From contig NZ_JAQLFP010000009.1 of NCBI RefSeq assembly GCF_028207065.1, forward strand, positions 6,004-70,003: a stretch of DNA of 64,000 bases, given 5' to 3'. Numbering within the stretch: position 1 is the stretch's first letter; the number at the start of each line of letters is the position of its first letter. Positions 17,771-25,588 of the stretch are shown here, one piece after another. The notes below the pieces were generated by a model. The model had not been told where the DNA came from and did not search any database. It worked only from the letters and a program-made list of their open reading frames with translations. The DNA comes from Collinsella aerofaciens (GTDB lineage: Bacteria > Actinomycetota > Coriobacteriia > Coriobacteriales > Coriobacteriaceae). The position numbers were made by a program, and so were the translations under genes.

Positions 17771-18751
17771 TTACAGGCCGAGCATAGGCTCCAGGACGAA
17801 GAAGTACGCGAGCACCACGATGCCCAGGATGATGCGGTAGACGCCGAAGCACTTGAAGTCGTGACGGCGAACGAAGCCCATAAGCCACTTGATGGCGATG
17901 AGCGAAACCACAAAGGCCACAACGCAGCCCACGCCCAAGATGGCGATCTCGTTGGTGCCGAACGTGCCGCCCTTGATGAAGTACTTGACCAGCTTGAGCG
18001 CACTCGCGCCAAACATAACAGGAATAGCCAGGAAGAACGTAAACTTAGACGCCACCGAGCGCGTGCAGCCCAAAAGCAGGCCGCCGATGATGGTAGAACC
18101 GGAGCGAGACGTACCAGGCACCAGCGAAAGCACCTGGAAGCAGCCGATACCCAGCGCAGTCTTCCAGCTGAGGTCCTCGAGCGTGGCGATGGAACCAAAG
18201 TCCAGATTCTCGTCATCGTCCTCATCCTCAGCGGTAGCCGTGGGGGGCGCCGCAAAGTGCGCACCGGCGGGACGTCCACCCGACACCACAGCACGCGAAC
18301 CAAACGAACCGGCAACGGCCATTTCCTCGCGCTTGCTCGCGCGCCAGTTCTCGATCACGATAAACAGCACGCCGTACACAATGAGCGCCAGCGCCACGAC
18401 GGGAGCATTGTAGAAATGCTCCTCCATCCAGTCGTTGAGCGGCAGGCCGATCGCCGCCGCAGGAATGCAACCGAGCACAATCTTGCCCCACAGCACCCAG
18501 GTGTCGCGACGGCCCTCCTTGCCCTTGCTGGGCGAGAACGGATTGAGTTCATGGAAGAACAGCACGCAGACGGCCAGAATGGCGCCGAGCTGAATCACGA
18601 CCAGGAACATATTCCAGAACGTCTCGCTCACGTTCATCTTGACGAACTCGTCCACCAAGATCATGTGACCCGTCGACGAAACGGGCAGCCATTCGGTGAT
18701 GCCCTCGACCAGGCCCATGAAGGCAGATTTTAGAAGCTCGATAATATCCAA
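17771..18751 (-). CDS. uppP: undecaprenyl-diphosphatase UppP (BacA)
   Basis: Integral membrane phosphatase that recycles undecaprenyl diphosphate to the lipid carrier for cell wall synthesis; it confers bacitracin tolerance when abundant. A TTG at 18751 with GAGGGGG five bases upstream gives 326 residues; an in-frame ATG at 18820 is possible but lacks a good site. Signature motifs are GITEWLPVSSTGHMIL and LVPGTSRSGST. An unusual hydrophilic insert of about 50 residues, ending in the acidic EDEDDDENLDFG, lies between them (about 18170-18335). Confidence 0.93.
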   Translation of the reverse strand: MDIIELLKSAFMGLVEGITEWLPVSSTGHMILVDEFVKMNVSETFWNMFLVVIQLGAILAVCVLFFHELNPFSPSKGKEGRRDTWVLWGKIVLGCIPAAAIGLPLNDWMEEHFYNAPVVALALIVYGVLFIVIENWRASKREEMAVAGSFGSRAVVSGGRPAGAHFAAPPTATAEDEDDDENLDFGSIATLEDLSWKTALGIGCFQVLSLVPGTSRSGSTIIGGLLLGCTRSVASKFTFFLAIPVMFGASALKLVKYFIKGGTFGTNEIAILGVGCVVAFVVSLIAIKWLMGFVRRHDFKCFGVYRIILGIVVLAYFFVLEPMLGL

Positions 18752-19000
18752 AGGGACCCCCTCGTTAGACACCCGCCGGTAGATGTTCTGCGGACGATGC
18801 GGGCGATGTCCCATTATCAACCGTTGGCGGTGCGACCGCGCCTACCCTTACCAAAAAACTCGCCCGTTCACAGAATTGCGAGCAGTTAAACCGAAATCCT
18901 TGGGTATAACTGCAACAAGATAAAGTGTCCGGCGGTCAACGCACCCGCGCCCGCCCGACGCACGAGCCCCGCGCCCGTGCGATAGACCAAGGAGGAAACC

Positions 19001-19438
19001 ATGAACGAGGGCTACACCAAGGTATTTGTTTCACTCGACGGTACTGAGCAGCAGGATTTTGTGCTCGCACGCGCCATCAAAGTCGCCGCGAACAACGGCG
19101 CTAAGCTGATCATCGGCCACGTCATCGATTCCACGGCACTCGAGAGCGCCGGTTCCTATCCGGTCGATCTGGTCAACGGCCTAGAGGAGGCATTTAAGAA
19201 CTCCATCGCCAAGCAGCTCGAAGAGGCCAAGGCCAATCCCGATATTCCCGAGGTCGAGGTCATGATTCGCGCCGGCCGCATTCGCGAGACGCTCAAGGAC
19301 GAGATGCTCGACGTGGTCAAGCCCGACCTGGTGCTCTGCGGCGCCCGCGGCCTGTCCTCGATCAAGTATGCGCTACTGGGTTCAATTTCGACGTTCCTGC
19401 TGCGCAATACGGACTGCGACATTTTGGTTGTGAAGTAG
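19001..19438 (+). CDS. universal stress protein, UspA family
   Basis: A 145-residue single Usp domain with the ATP-binding signature GARGLSSIKYALLGSIST near the C-terminus. The nucleotide-binding form is predicted because glycines and serines of the G-2x-G-9x-G(S/T) motif are present. AAGGAGG lies eight bases before the ATG. It stands alone after a 249-bp gap from uppP that holds its promoter region. The role is probably growth-arrest or energy-stress survival. Confidence 0.9.
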   Translation: MNEGYTKVFVSLDGTEQQDFVLARAIKVAANNGAKLIIGHVIDSTALESAGSYPVDLVNGLEEAFKNSIAKQLEEAKANPDIPEVEVMIRAGRIRETLKDEMLDVVKPDLVLCGARGLSSIKYALLGSISTFLLRNTDCDILVVK

Positions 19439-19451
19439 CGTTGCTCCCACC

Positions 19452-19544
19452 GGCCGCGGGGCCTGCGGGGTTTCCACGGGCACGTCCTCGCCGCGTTGCG
19501 GCTGCGGGATGTGCCCTTAGGAAACCCCTCCCGGCCTCGCGGCC
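19452..19544. repeat. 93-bp nested hairpin after the usp gene
   Basis: Outer arms GGCCGCGGGGCC and GGCCTCGCGGCC pair (11 of 12). Middle arms 19467-19483 and 19511-19528 pair as GGGGTTTCC/GGAAACCCC and GGGCAC/GTGCCC. A small GCCGC/GCGGC helix sits at the top. It begins 13 bp after the stop codon and has no T-run. Confidence 0.75.
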
Positions 19545-19584
19545 TTCGCAGCCTTACTTCAGCGAGTTGGCTGATAAAAGATGG

Positions 19585-19620
19585 CGTGCCGCCCCGTTTG
19601 GGGCGGCACGTTTTGTTTGG
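19585..19620 (+). terminator. intrinsic terminator of the usp gene
   Basis: A perfect 11-bp stem CGTGCCGCCCC/GGGGCGGCACG with loop GTTT is followed by TTTTGTTT. Confidence 0.92.
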
Positions 19621-19661
19621 GCTGCACGTTTTTGTTTTGGGAGATCCATTTGAGCCTCATA

Positions 19662-19725
19662 GTTATGTTCACGTTCGGGAACATAACGCCAGTTGCCTTA
19701 GCTAAGTTCACGTTCGGGAACATAG
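19662..19725. repeat. twin hairpins with identical ACGTTCGG loop
   Basis: GTTATGTTC/GAACATAAC (19662-19670, 19679-19687) and CTAAGTTC/GAACATAG (19702-19709, 19718-19725, one mismatch) each enclose the same 8-nt loop ACGTTCGG. They lie 26-89 bp beyond the stop of the minus-strand kinase gene. Confidence 0.8.
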
Positions 19726-19750
19726 CCGTCCGCAGCGCAAGACGGCCCGG

Positions 19751-20794
19751 CTACTCTAAGTATTGGAACTTGTTCGTCGAGAAGGCGAACGTTACGACAA
19801 AGCCTTCGCCGGAGTCGGATGCCGCCGTGACGTCGATGCCCATCTTGGAGCATAGGCGCGCCACCAGGTAGAGGCCGATGCCCGTTGCGCGCTTGGTGGT
19901 GCGGCCGTTGTCGCCGGTAAAGCCCTTCTCGAACACGCGCGGCAGGTCTGCCGCACACACGCCGCAGCCGTTGTCCGCAACGGTGAGCTCGATGCGCTCG
20001 CTCGCCAGGCCCTCGTCCAGTAACGCGCCCGAAAACACGATCTTCGCGCCGTCCTCGCGCGCATATTTAATGCTGTTCTGAATGAGCTGGCCCAGGATAA
20101 ACTCGAGCCATTTTTCGTCGGTAAAGACCTCGAAGTCGAGGTTCTCGCACACCGGAGCCACGTGCGCCGCAATGAGCTCGCGCGCGTTGGCCTTAATCGC
20201 ACCCGTCACCAAGGTCTTAAGGTCCCAGCGGCGAATCAGGTAGTCGCGCTCCACGACTTCCGAGCGCGCGTAGTACAGCGCCTGGTCGATATAGCGTTCC
20301 ACGCGAGCCAACTCGCGACCCAGGTCATCGACACGTGTTGGGTCATCTGCGCCGCCGTCGAGGTTTTCCAGAATCAGGTGAGCCGCCGCCAGGGGCAGCT
20401 TGGCCTCGTGGACCCAGCTCTCGATATAGTCGCGATAGTCTTCGGTCTGACGCCGGCCCTCGGCAACCTCGTCGCAGGCGGCTTTGCCCACCCGGCACAG
20501 GACCTCGTACTCGAGCTCGCCCTCGGCATAGGTTGGGCATTGCACCATCTCCTGCACCCATGCGGGACTCTCGAGCTCCTCTGCCGCGCGCTCCAACTGA
20601 CGCAGAAAACGGCGACGGCGAGCGTACTCGATCACGATGCCGAGCATACCGAAGATAAAGGACACGCCAACCGCCACGACCACGATAGAAACGGGTGCGC
20701 CGGCGACCGTCAGCACAAAGCAGCTCAGCAGCACGCCGCACGTCCACACGGCGACGGGAAGCAGTGCATCTTTAAAGAACTTGCCAAACGACAT
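19751..20794 (-). CDS. sensor histidine kinase, BceS-like (small intramembrane-sensing type)
   Basis: A 347-residue kinase with two closely spaced N-terminal transmembrane helices and almost no extracellular loop, the layout of intramembrane-sensing kinases. The phosphoacceptor box reads IESWVHEAKLPL, as in BceS-type enzymes. An HATPase_c domain follows (NSIKYARED, DNGCGV, GIGLYLVARL). It starts 9 bp after the response regulator stop, so the two are co-transcribed. Such kinases usually work with a BceAB-like transporter against cell-wall-active peptides, but no transporter gene is nearby. Confidence 0.9.
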   Translation of the reverse strand: MSFGKFFKDALLPVAVWTCGVLLSCFVLTVAGAPVSIVVVAVGVSFIFGMLGIVIEYARRRRFLRQLERAAEELESPAWVQEMVQCPTYAEGELEYEVLCRVGKAACDEVAEGRRQTEDYRDYIESWVHEAKLPLAAAHLILENLDGGADDPTRVDDLGRELARVERYIDQALYYARSEVVERDYLIRRWDLKTLVTGAIKANARELIAAHVAPVCENLDFEVFTDEKWLEFILGQLIQNSIKYAREDGAKIVFSGALLDEGLASERIELTVADNGCGVCAADLPRVFEKGFTGDNGRTTKRATGIGLYLVARLCSKMGIDVTAASDSGEGFVVTFAFSTNKFQYLE

Positions 20795-20803
20795 AGCCGG
20801 CCC

Positions 20804-21475
20804 CTAGACCGAATAGCCTTGGCCGCGATGCGTCGTCAAATACCCCTTGATGCCGATTTTTTCGAGCGTGGTGCGCAGGCGGTTGATGTTGACGGTGAGC
20901 GTATTGTCGTCCACGAAGGCGTCGGAGTCCCACAGGTCCTGCATGATGGCCGAGCGCGAGACGATCTTGCCCGCGCGGCTCAGGAGCAGCGAGAGAATGC
21001 GCAGCTCATTTTTGGTGAGCTCGGTGCTGTCGCCGGTCGCCGTGTTGGTGACCATAGAGCGGGCGAGGTCGAGCTCCAGCCCCTTGTGGACGAGCGTGCT
21101 GCGCTCGCCTGACGCCGCGGTGCGACGCAGCAGTGCGTTGATGCGCGCCACGAGCACGCGCGCGCTATAGGGCTTGGGAACAAAGTCGTCCGCGCCGAGC
21201 GTCATGGCCATGACCTCGTCGATCTCGGTCGTGCGCGAGGTGAGGACGATGATGGGGACCTCGGATTCGCGGCGAACCTCGTGGCAGATATGCTGGCCGT
21301 CCTTGACGGGAAGCGTGAGGTCGAGCAGCACCAGGTCGGGCGCGGCGGCGAGAATATCGCGCGAGACATGCTCGAACGATTCGCAGGCCTCGATTTCAAA
21401 CCCGGCGCGGGCAAGGATGTCGACAAGCTCACGACGAATGGGCTCGTCGTCCTCAACGATATAGATTAGCGCCAT
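20804..21475 (-). CDS. OmpR-family response regulator (partner of the BceS-like kinase)
   Basis: A 223-residue regulator with a receiver domain (IYIVEDDEP; phosphoacceptor Asp in DLVLLDLTLP; TSRTTEID; KPYSARVL) and a C-terminal winged helix (LTKNELRILSLLLS, DDNTLTVNINRLRTTLEKIG, THRGQGY). The ATG at 21475 is chosen for GAGGGG upstream; an earlier GTG at 21598 would add an unconserved leader. It is the first gene of the pair. Confidence 0.92.
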   Translation of the reverse strand: MALIYIVEDDEPIRRELVDILARAGFEIEACESFEHVSRDILAAAPDLVLLDLTLPVKDGQHICHEVRRESEVPIIVLTSRTTEIDEVMAMTLGADDFVPKPYSARVLVARINALLRRTAASGERSTLVHKGLELDLARSMVTNTATGDSTELTKNELRILSLLLSRAGKIVSRSAIMQDLWDSDAFVDDNTLTVNINRLRTTLEKIGIKGYLTTHRGQGYSV

Positions 21476-21654
21476 GGATTCCGCTCCCCTCTTGATTGTC
21501 TTGCCACCATTATGGCTGCGAAACTGCAGGTGCGCGCCACGCACGTCGCCAAGGTGACAGAATTGTTCGCGAGCGGGGGCGTTTTGTCCGCCTCGCACTC
21601 GCAGCGGTGGCGGGAACCAAAATGATTCTTTAATCCCCGTCCCAGAATAATCAT

Positions 21655-22362
21655 TTAGCGGCGGGCGCGAAGCTTTTCGTAGCCGTCGACAAAGAAGGCG
21701 ACCGTGGCGGCGTCGGCCTCGGCGGCATCCGTCTCGGTTGCGGGGACCACGCCGTGCTCGTCGCTCACCAGGAACAGCGCGCCCTTAAGCTGCGCGGGAA
21801 TATCTACGCGCGTGACCGGGATGCCCTTGGTCTGGGCCAGCTGCTCGATGAGCGTCGCCGTGCCGCACAGGCACTCGTCCGCCGGCGCCACAAAGGCGAG
21901 TTCGCCGTTGTTGACGGCGGCGAGCAGCTCGGGCGCCACGCCGGTCTCGTCGGCTTCGGAGCGGGCCTCGGCGGAGCGGGCACGCAGCGCCTTGGCCGAC
22001 GTATCGGCGAGCGGCTCGTACTCCCCCACTGTCATGGCGGCGTTGCCGTTGATGTCGATCACCAGCATGAGCACACCGTCGTGTGCGGTGTAATCGCCCT
22101 CGGCTAGCGACCACTCAACGTGCTGCTTGGCCCAGCTGAGCATGTTATGGGTAAGTAGCTCGCCCTGCACCAGGCGCTCGGACAGCGCGCGGATGTGGCG
22201 GTTGAGCATGGGCACCTTTTTATTGGACATGCGCCAACGGCAGACAAGCGCGGGCTTGTCGAGCGTGAACTTCTCGACCGCCTCCTGATTGGCGCAAAAG
22301 TCCTCGTACGCACGCTGATCCTCGGCATTGCCAAACAGCTCGGCATCATCAATCTGGGGCAT
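21655..22362 (-). CDS. hypothetical protein (235 aa)
   Basis: The ATG at 22362, preceded by AAAGGT, is preferred to an ATG at 22386. The soluble product has an N-terminal mixed charged part, a central VLMLVIDINGNAAMTVGEYE strand pair, a helical Ala/Glu-rich linker and a C-terminal domain (ECLCGTATLIEQLAQ, AQLKGALFLVSDEHGV). I do not recognise a family. The ECLCG cysteines and hydrophobic strands suggest an enzyme-like fold rather than a structural protein, but no function is proposed. Confidence 0.75.
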   Translation of the reverse strand: MPQIDDAELFGNAEDQRAYEDFCANQEAVEKFTLDKPALVCRWRMSNKKVPMLNRHIRALSERLVQGELLTHNMLSWAKQHVEWSLAEGDYTAHDGVLMLVIDINGNAAMTVGEYEPLADTSAKALRARSAEARSEADETGVAPELLAAVNNGELAFVAPADECLCGTATLIEQLAQTKGIPVTRVDIPAQLKGALFLVSDEHGVVPATETDAAEADAATVAFFVDGYEKLRARR

Positions 22363-22479
22363 GGTTGTACCTTTCGTGTTAGTCATTCCGTCCTCTTATA
22401 CCAAAAAGACGGCCCTCCAAACGGAGCAGCCGTCTTTTGCAGAGATTATTTTGACGATATGGTCAGGCGACCGAACAGT

Positions 22480-22508
22480 TTAATGGGATAGAGAAACATC
22501 CCATTAAG
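22480..22508. repeat. short hairpin TTAATGGGA/TCCCATTAA
   Basis: Nine perfect base pairs with a 10-nt loop, next to the larger hairpin at 22511-22608. It lies between purH and the 235-aa gene, with no clear T-run. Confidence 0.55.
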
Positions 22509-22510
22509 GG

Positions 22511-22608
22511 TTTTCCAAGTGCCCGAGATTGCCCCGAAAGAGGAGCGCCGCGTACTAAATGTACGCAGGCGACGGTTTGAGGGGCAAGGTCGGGTGCTTG
22601 GGAAAGCC
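22511..22608. repeat. 98-bp nested hairpin at the purH stop
   Basis: Imperfect outer arms of about 25 bp (22511-22535 and 22581-22608: TTGCCCC/GGGGCAA, then GCCCGAG/GTCGGGT and AACC/GGGAA-like pairs). The inner stem GCGTAC/GTACGC is capped by TAAAT and extended by CGCC/GGCG with a bulged A. It abuts the purH stop and resembles the element at 14507-14635. Confidence 0.7.
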
Positions 22609-22609
22609 T

Positions 22610-24217
22610 CTAGTGCCTAAAATGCCTAGCTCCGGTGAAGACCATCGCAATACCATGCTCGTTGCAGGCCTGGATGCTCTCGTCGTCGCGCTTGGAGCCG
22701 CCGGGCTGAATGATGCAGGTCACGCCGTGCGCGGCAAGCACGTCGACGTTGTCGCGGAACGGGAAGAACGCGTCGCTTGCGCAGGCAAAGCCGCCCTTCT
22801 CCACGCCCTCGCGTTCGCAGAAGTCCTCAGCACGCTCGCAGGCCAGCAACGCGGAATCCACGCGGTTGGGCTGACCGGGGCCCATGCCAATGCCGGCCTT
22901 ACCCTTGGAGACCAGGATGGCGTTGGACTTGACGCCCTTGCAGACCTTCCAGGCAAACTCGAGCTCGGCCATCTCGGCGTCGGTGGGCTTGCGGTCGGTG
23001 GGGAACGTAAAGGTCGCGGGGTCCTCGGTCACGTGGTCGACTTCCTGCACCAGCATGCCGCCGTCGATGGAGCGCAGCTCCACATGGGCACCGTGGTCCA
23101 CGCCGCCGGTAGCCAGCACGCGCAGGTTGGGGCGCTTGGCCATGCGCTCGAGCGCCTCGGCGGTATAGCTCGGGGCGATGATGACCTCGACGAACTGCTT
23201 GTTCTGGTCGGCGAAGTGCTCAACCAGCTCAAAGGGAACTTCGCGGTTGCAGGCGATGATGCCGCCGAAGGCGCTCTTGGGATCGCAGGCAAAGGCGCGA
23301 TCGTAGGCGGCCGTGATGTCCTCGGCAACGGCGGAACCGCAGGGGTTCTGATGCTTGAGGATCACGCAGGCCGGCTCGTCGAACTCGCGGACCAGGTTCC
23401 AAGCGGCGTCGGCATCCAGATAGTTGTTGTAGCTGAGCGGCTTGCCCTGGATCTGCTCGGAGCCCACGAGCGGGAACTGCGAGCTCGCGGTGTTCTCGCA
23501 GCCCTCGGCAAAACGATAGACCGTGGCCTTCTGCTGTGGGTTCTCGCCATAGCGCAGGTCGTCGACCTTTTCCAGCGAAATCTCGAGCTTGGCAGAGGTG
23601 TCCGCCACGTCGCTTGCCTGGGCGGCAAGCCAACGGGAGATAGCCGTATCGTAGGCGGCGGTAGTCTGGTAGACCTTCACCTGCAGGCGACGACGGGTGG
23701 CAAGCGTGGTGCAGCCGCCGGTCTCGCGCATCTCGGCAAGGACAGCGTCGTAGTCGGCCGGGTCAGAGATGACGGTAACGCTCGCAGCGTTCTTAGCGGC
23801 GGAGCGCAGCATGGAGGGACCGCCAATGTCGATGTGCTCGATGGCATCCGCAAAGGTGACCTCGGGGTTGGCGACGGTCTTCTCGAACTCGTACAGGTTG
23901 ACGACGACCAGGTCGATCAGCTTAATGCCGTGCTGGGCGGCCTCCTGCATGTGCTGCTCGGAATCGCGGCGGGCCAGCAGCGCGCCGTGAACCTTGGGGT
24001 GCAGGGTCTTAACGCGGCCGTCCATCATCTCGGGATAGCCCGTGAACTCCTCGATGGGGGTTACGGGAACGCCCGCGTCCTCGATGGCACGAGCCGTGCC
24101 GCCCGTAGAGATGATCTCGACGCCAAAGTCATCGACCAGCGTCCGTGCGAAATCGACGACGCCCGTCTTATCGGTAACCGAGATCAACGCGCGCGCGATC
24201 TTCACATCAGATCCCAT
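22610..24217 (-). CDS. purH: bifunctional AICAR transformylase / IMP cyclohydrolase
   Basis: Catalyses the last two steps of de novo IMP synthesis. The 535-residue protein has the N-terminal MGS-like cyclohydrolase domain ([42 protein letters not shown]). The AICARFT domain follows, with [10 protein letters not shown] near the middle and the C-terminal [21 protein letters not shown] and [19 protein letters not shown] precedes the ATG. Other pur genes are not in the window, so it stands alone here. Confidence 0.96.
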   Translation of the reverse strand: MGSDVKIARALISVTDKTGVVDFARTLVDDFGVEIISTGGTARAIEDAGVPVTPIEEFTGYPEMMDGRVKTLHPKVHGALLARRDSEQHMQEAAQHGIKLIDLVVVNLYEFEKTVANPEVTFADAIEHIDIGGPSMLRSAAKNAASVTVISDPADYDAVLAEMRETGGCTTLATRRRLQVKVYQTTAAYDTAISRWLAAQASDVADTSAKLEISLEKVDDLRYGENPQQKATVYRFAEGCENTASSQFPLVGSEQIQGKPLSYNNYLDADAAWNLVREFDEPACVILKHQNPCGSAVAEDITAAYDRAFACDPKSAFGGIIACNREVPFELVEHFADQNKQFVEVIIAPSYTAEALERMAKRPNLRVLATGGVDHGAHVELRSIDGGMLVQEVDHVTEDPATFTFPTDRKPTDAEMAELEFAWKVCKGVKSNAILVSKGKAGIGMGPGQPNRVDSALLACERAEDFCEREGVEKGGFACASDAFFPFRDNVDVLAAHGVTCIIQPGGSKRDDESIQACNEHGIAMVFTGARHFRH

Positions 24218-24494
24218 GCAGTCCTCCTGTCTGGTACGCCGCCGTGCTCTGTGAGTCGGTGATACGTCGATCTGCAGCGCTCGCGCAGCGGCATTGAAAA
24301 TACTGATTCAATGTAGCGCATCGAGCGCATCGATGCACCCCGCAACGGGCGCATGTGCAGAAAAAGTTTGCGAGCAGAGGGGATGGGCACGGCACCGGGC
24401 ACGGTGAGTTCATGGAACACAGGGGCACCATAATTAGATGCCAATAGCGTGGTAGAACTGTGCTCGATATGCATCCGCAAAAGAAAGAGGCACC

Positions 24495-25136
24495 ATGGTC
24501 TCGCGGGTTCTCTACCGACCGTTTGATACCGAAGACTTCGACGCCATCGCGCTGATTCTGCAGCAGCTTTGGCATAACAATTCGGATAACGATGAGTACA
24601 ACCGCCTTGAGGCCGCATGCGACCTCGCCTATTGCCTTTCGTCCTCGACGTTTTCGCAGGTTGCGGTAATTGACGGCGAGGCGCGCGGCATTGCGCTTGC
24701 ACGCGCAGGACAGAGCCCCGGCGTCACTATCAACGAGCATTGGATGGATACCGAACGCGCGTTGCTGTCGCAGATGCGCGAACTGGAGCCCGATGCCTGC
24801 GCCGAGTATCTCTCGTTTGTGCGCGCAACCATCCGAACCAACAACCGCCTGCTCGAGAGCAGCCCATTGCCGCACGACAACGAAGTCACGCTGCTCGCCG
24901 TCGATCCCGATGTCCATGGCCTGGGCGTTGGCTCGGTGTTGCTCGATGCCGCTGTCTCGTACCTTTCCTCGCGCGGGGCGACAAGGGCGCACCTGTACAC
25001 CGACTCCAACTGTTCGTGGAAGTTCTACGAGCTGCACGGCTTTAAGCGCACGGCCACGCACCGCGCCAACCGCGAAGAGCGTCGTCACGACATGCCGCGT
25101 GAAAGCTTTCTCTACGAACTCGACCTAACAGCCTAG
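24495..25136 (+). CDS. GNAT-family N-acetyltransferase
   Basis: A 213-residue acetyltransferase. The acetyl-CoA-binding motif A reads LAVDPDVHGLGVGSVLLDAA, followed by the motif B region YTDSNCSWKFYELHGFKR. The N-terminal half is a larger variable region than in minimal GNATs. AAAGAGG lies upstream of the ATG. The substrate cannot be predicted. It is divergent from purH across a 277-bp gap that must hold both promoters. Confidence 0.88.
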   Translation: MVSRVLYRPFDTEDFDAIALILQQLWHNNSDNDEYNRLEAACDLAYCLSSSTFSQVAVIDGEARGIALARAGQSPGVTINEHWMDTERALLSQMRELEPDACAEYLSFVRATIRTNNRLLESSPLPHDNEVTLLAVDPDVHGLGVGSVLLDAAVSYLSSRGATRAHLYTDSNCSWKFYELHGFKRTATHRANREERRHDMPRESFLYELDLTA

Positions 25137-25152
25137 CCCAAGCAGCCACACC

Positions 25153-25221
25153 TGGTCATTTAAGAACGTCCCCAATGACTGATCCCCAACAACTAGTCAT
25201 TTAAGTCTGTCCCCAATGAGT
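25153..25221. repeat. two tandem constant-loop hairpins
   Basis: Copy 1: TGGTCATT (25153-25160), loop TAAGAACGTCCCC, then AATGACT (25174-25180). Copy 2: CTAGTCATT (25193-25201), loop TAAGTCTGTCCCC, then AATGAGT (25215-25221). Both loops are 13 nt. They follow the GNAT stop. Confidence 0.8.
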
Positions 25222-25247
25222 GGCCTAGGGGGTTTGTAGATAGCCCT

Positions 25248-25473
25248 GGTCAAAAAACATCAAATATGAGTACTGTTACCTTTTTAGTAGCAGCGATTTG
25301 GGGCATTTTTGATGCTTATAGGCATGACGACCAGCTGCACGAGCTGACATAACTCCCCAAATGTTCAATAAAATGGGCTCCTAACGAGAAGTACTCTCAT
25401 TAGGAGCCCATTATTATGTGCAAACATATGTGACCAACGCAGCAACAGTACTCATATTTGGCATTTTTTGTCC
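25248..25473. mobile_element. 226-bp MITE-like element with about 33-bp imperfect terminal inverted repeats
   Basis: The left end (25248-25280) and the reverse complement of the right end (25441-25473) share AAATATGAGTACTGTT plus most of a preceding GG-CAAAAAA block. It has no coding capacity and is AT-richer than the host. It carries an internal hairpin at 25371-25411. Together with the hairpins at 25153-25221 it fills the 450-bp gap between the GNAT and DUF2207 genes. Confidence 0.65.
25371..25411. terminator. hairpin inside the MITE-like element
   Basis: AATGGGCTCCTAA pairs perfectly with TTAGGAGCCCATT (13 bp) with a 15-nt loop. Flanking A/T residues could support termination in both directions between the convergent GNAT and DUF2207 genes. 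Confidence 0.65.
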
Positions 25474-25588
25474 ACTGTCCCTTGCGCGAAGGTCCGCAGC
25501 GGAAAGTTTGACCCGTTTCGATGCACAAAAATGGGATGAATCTTCCCTGGCAACCGCCCAGAAAGATCCACCCCAAAGCAAGCGCTCG

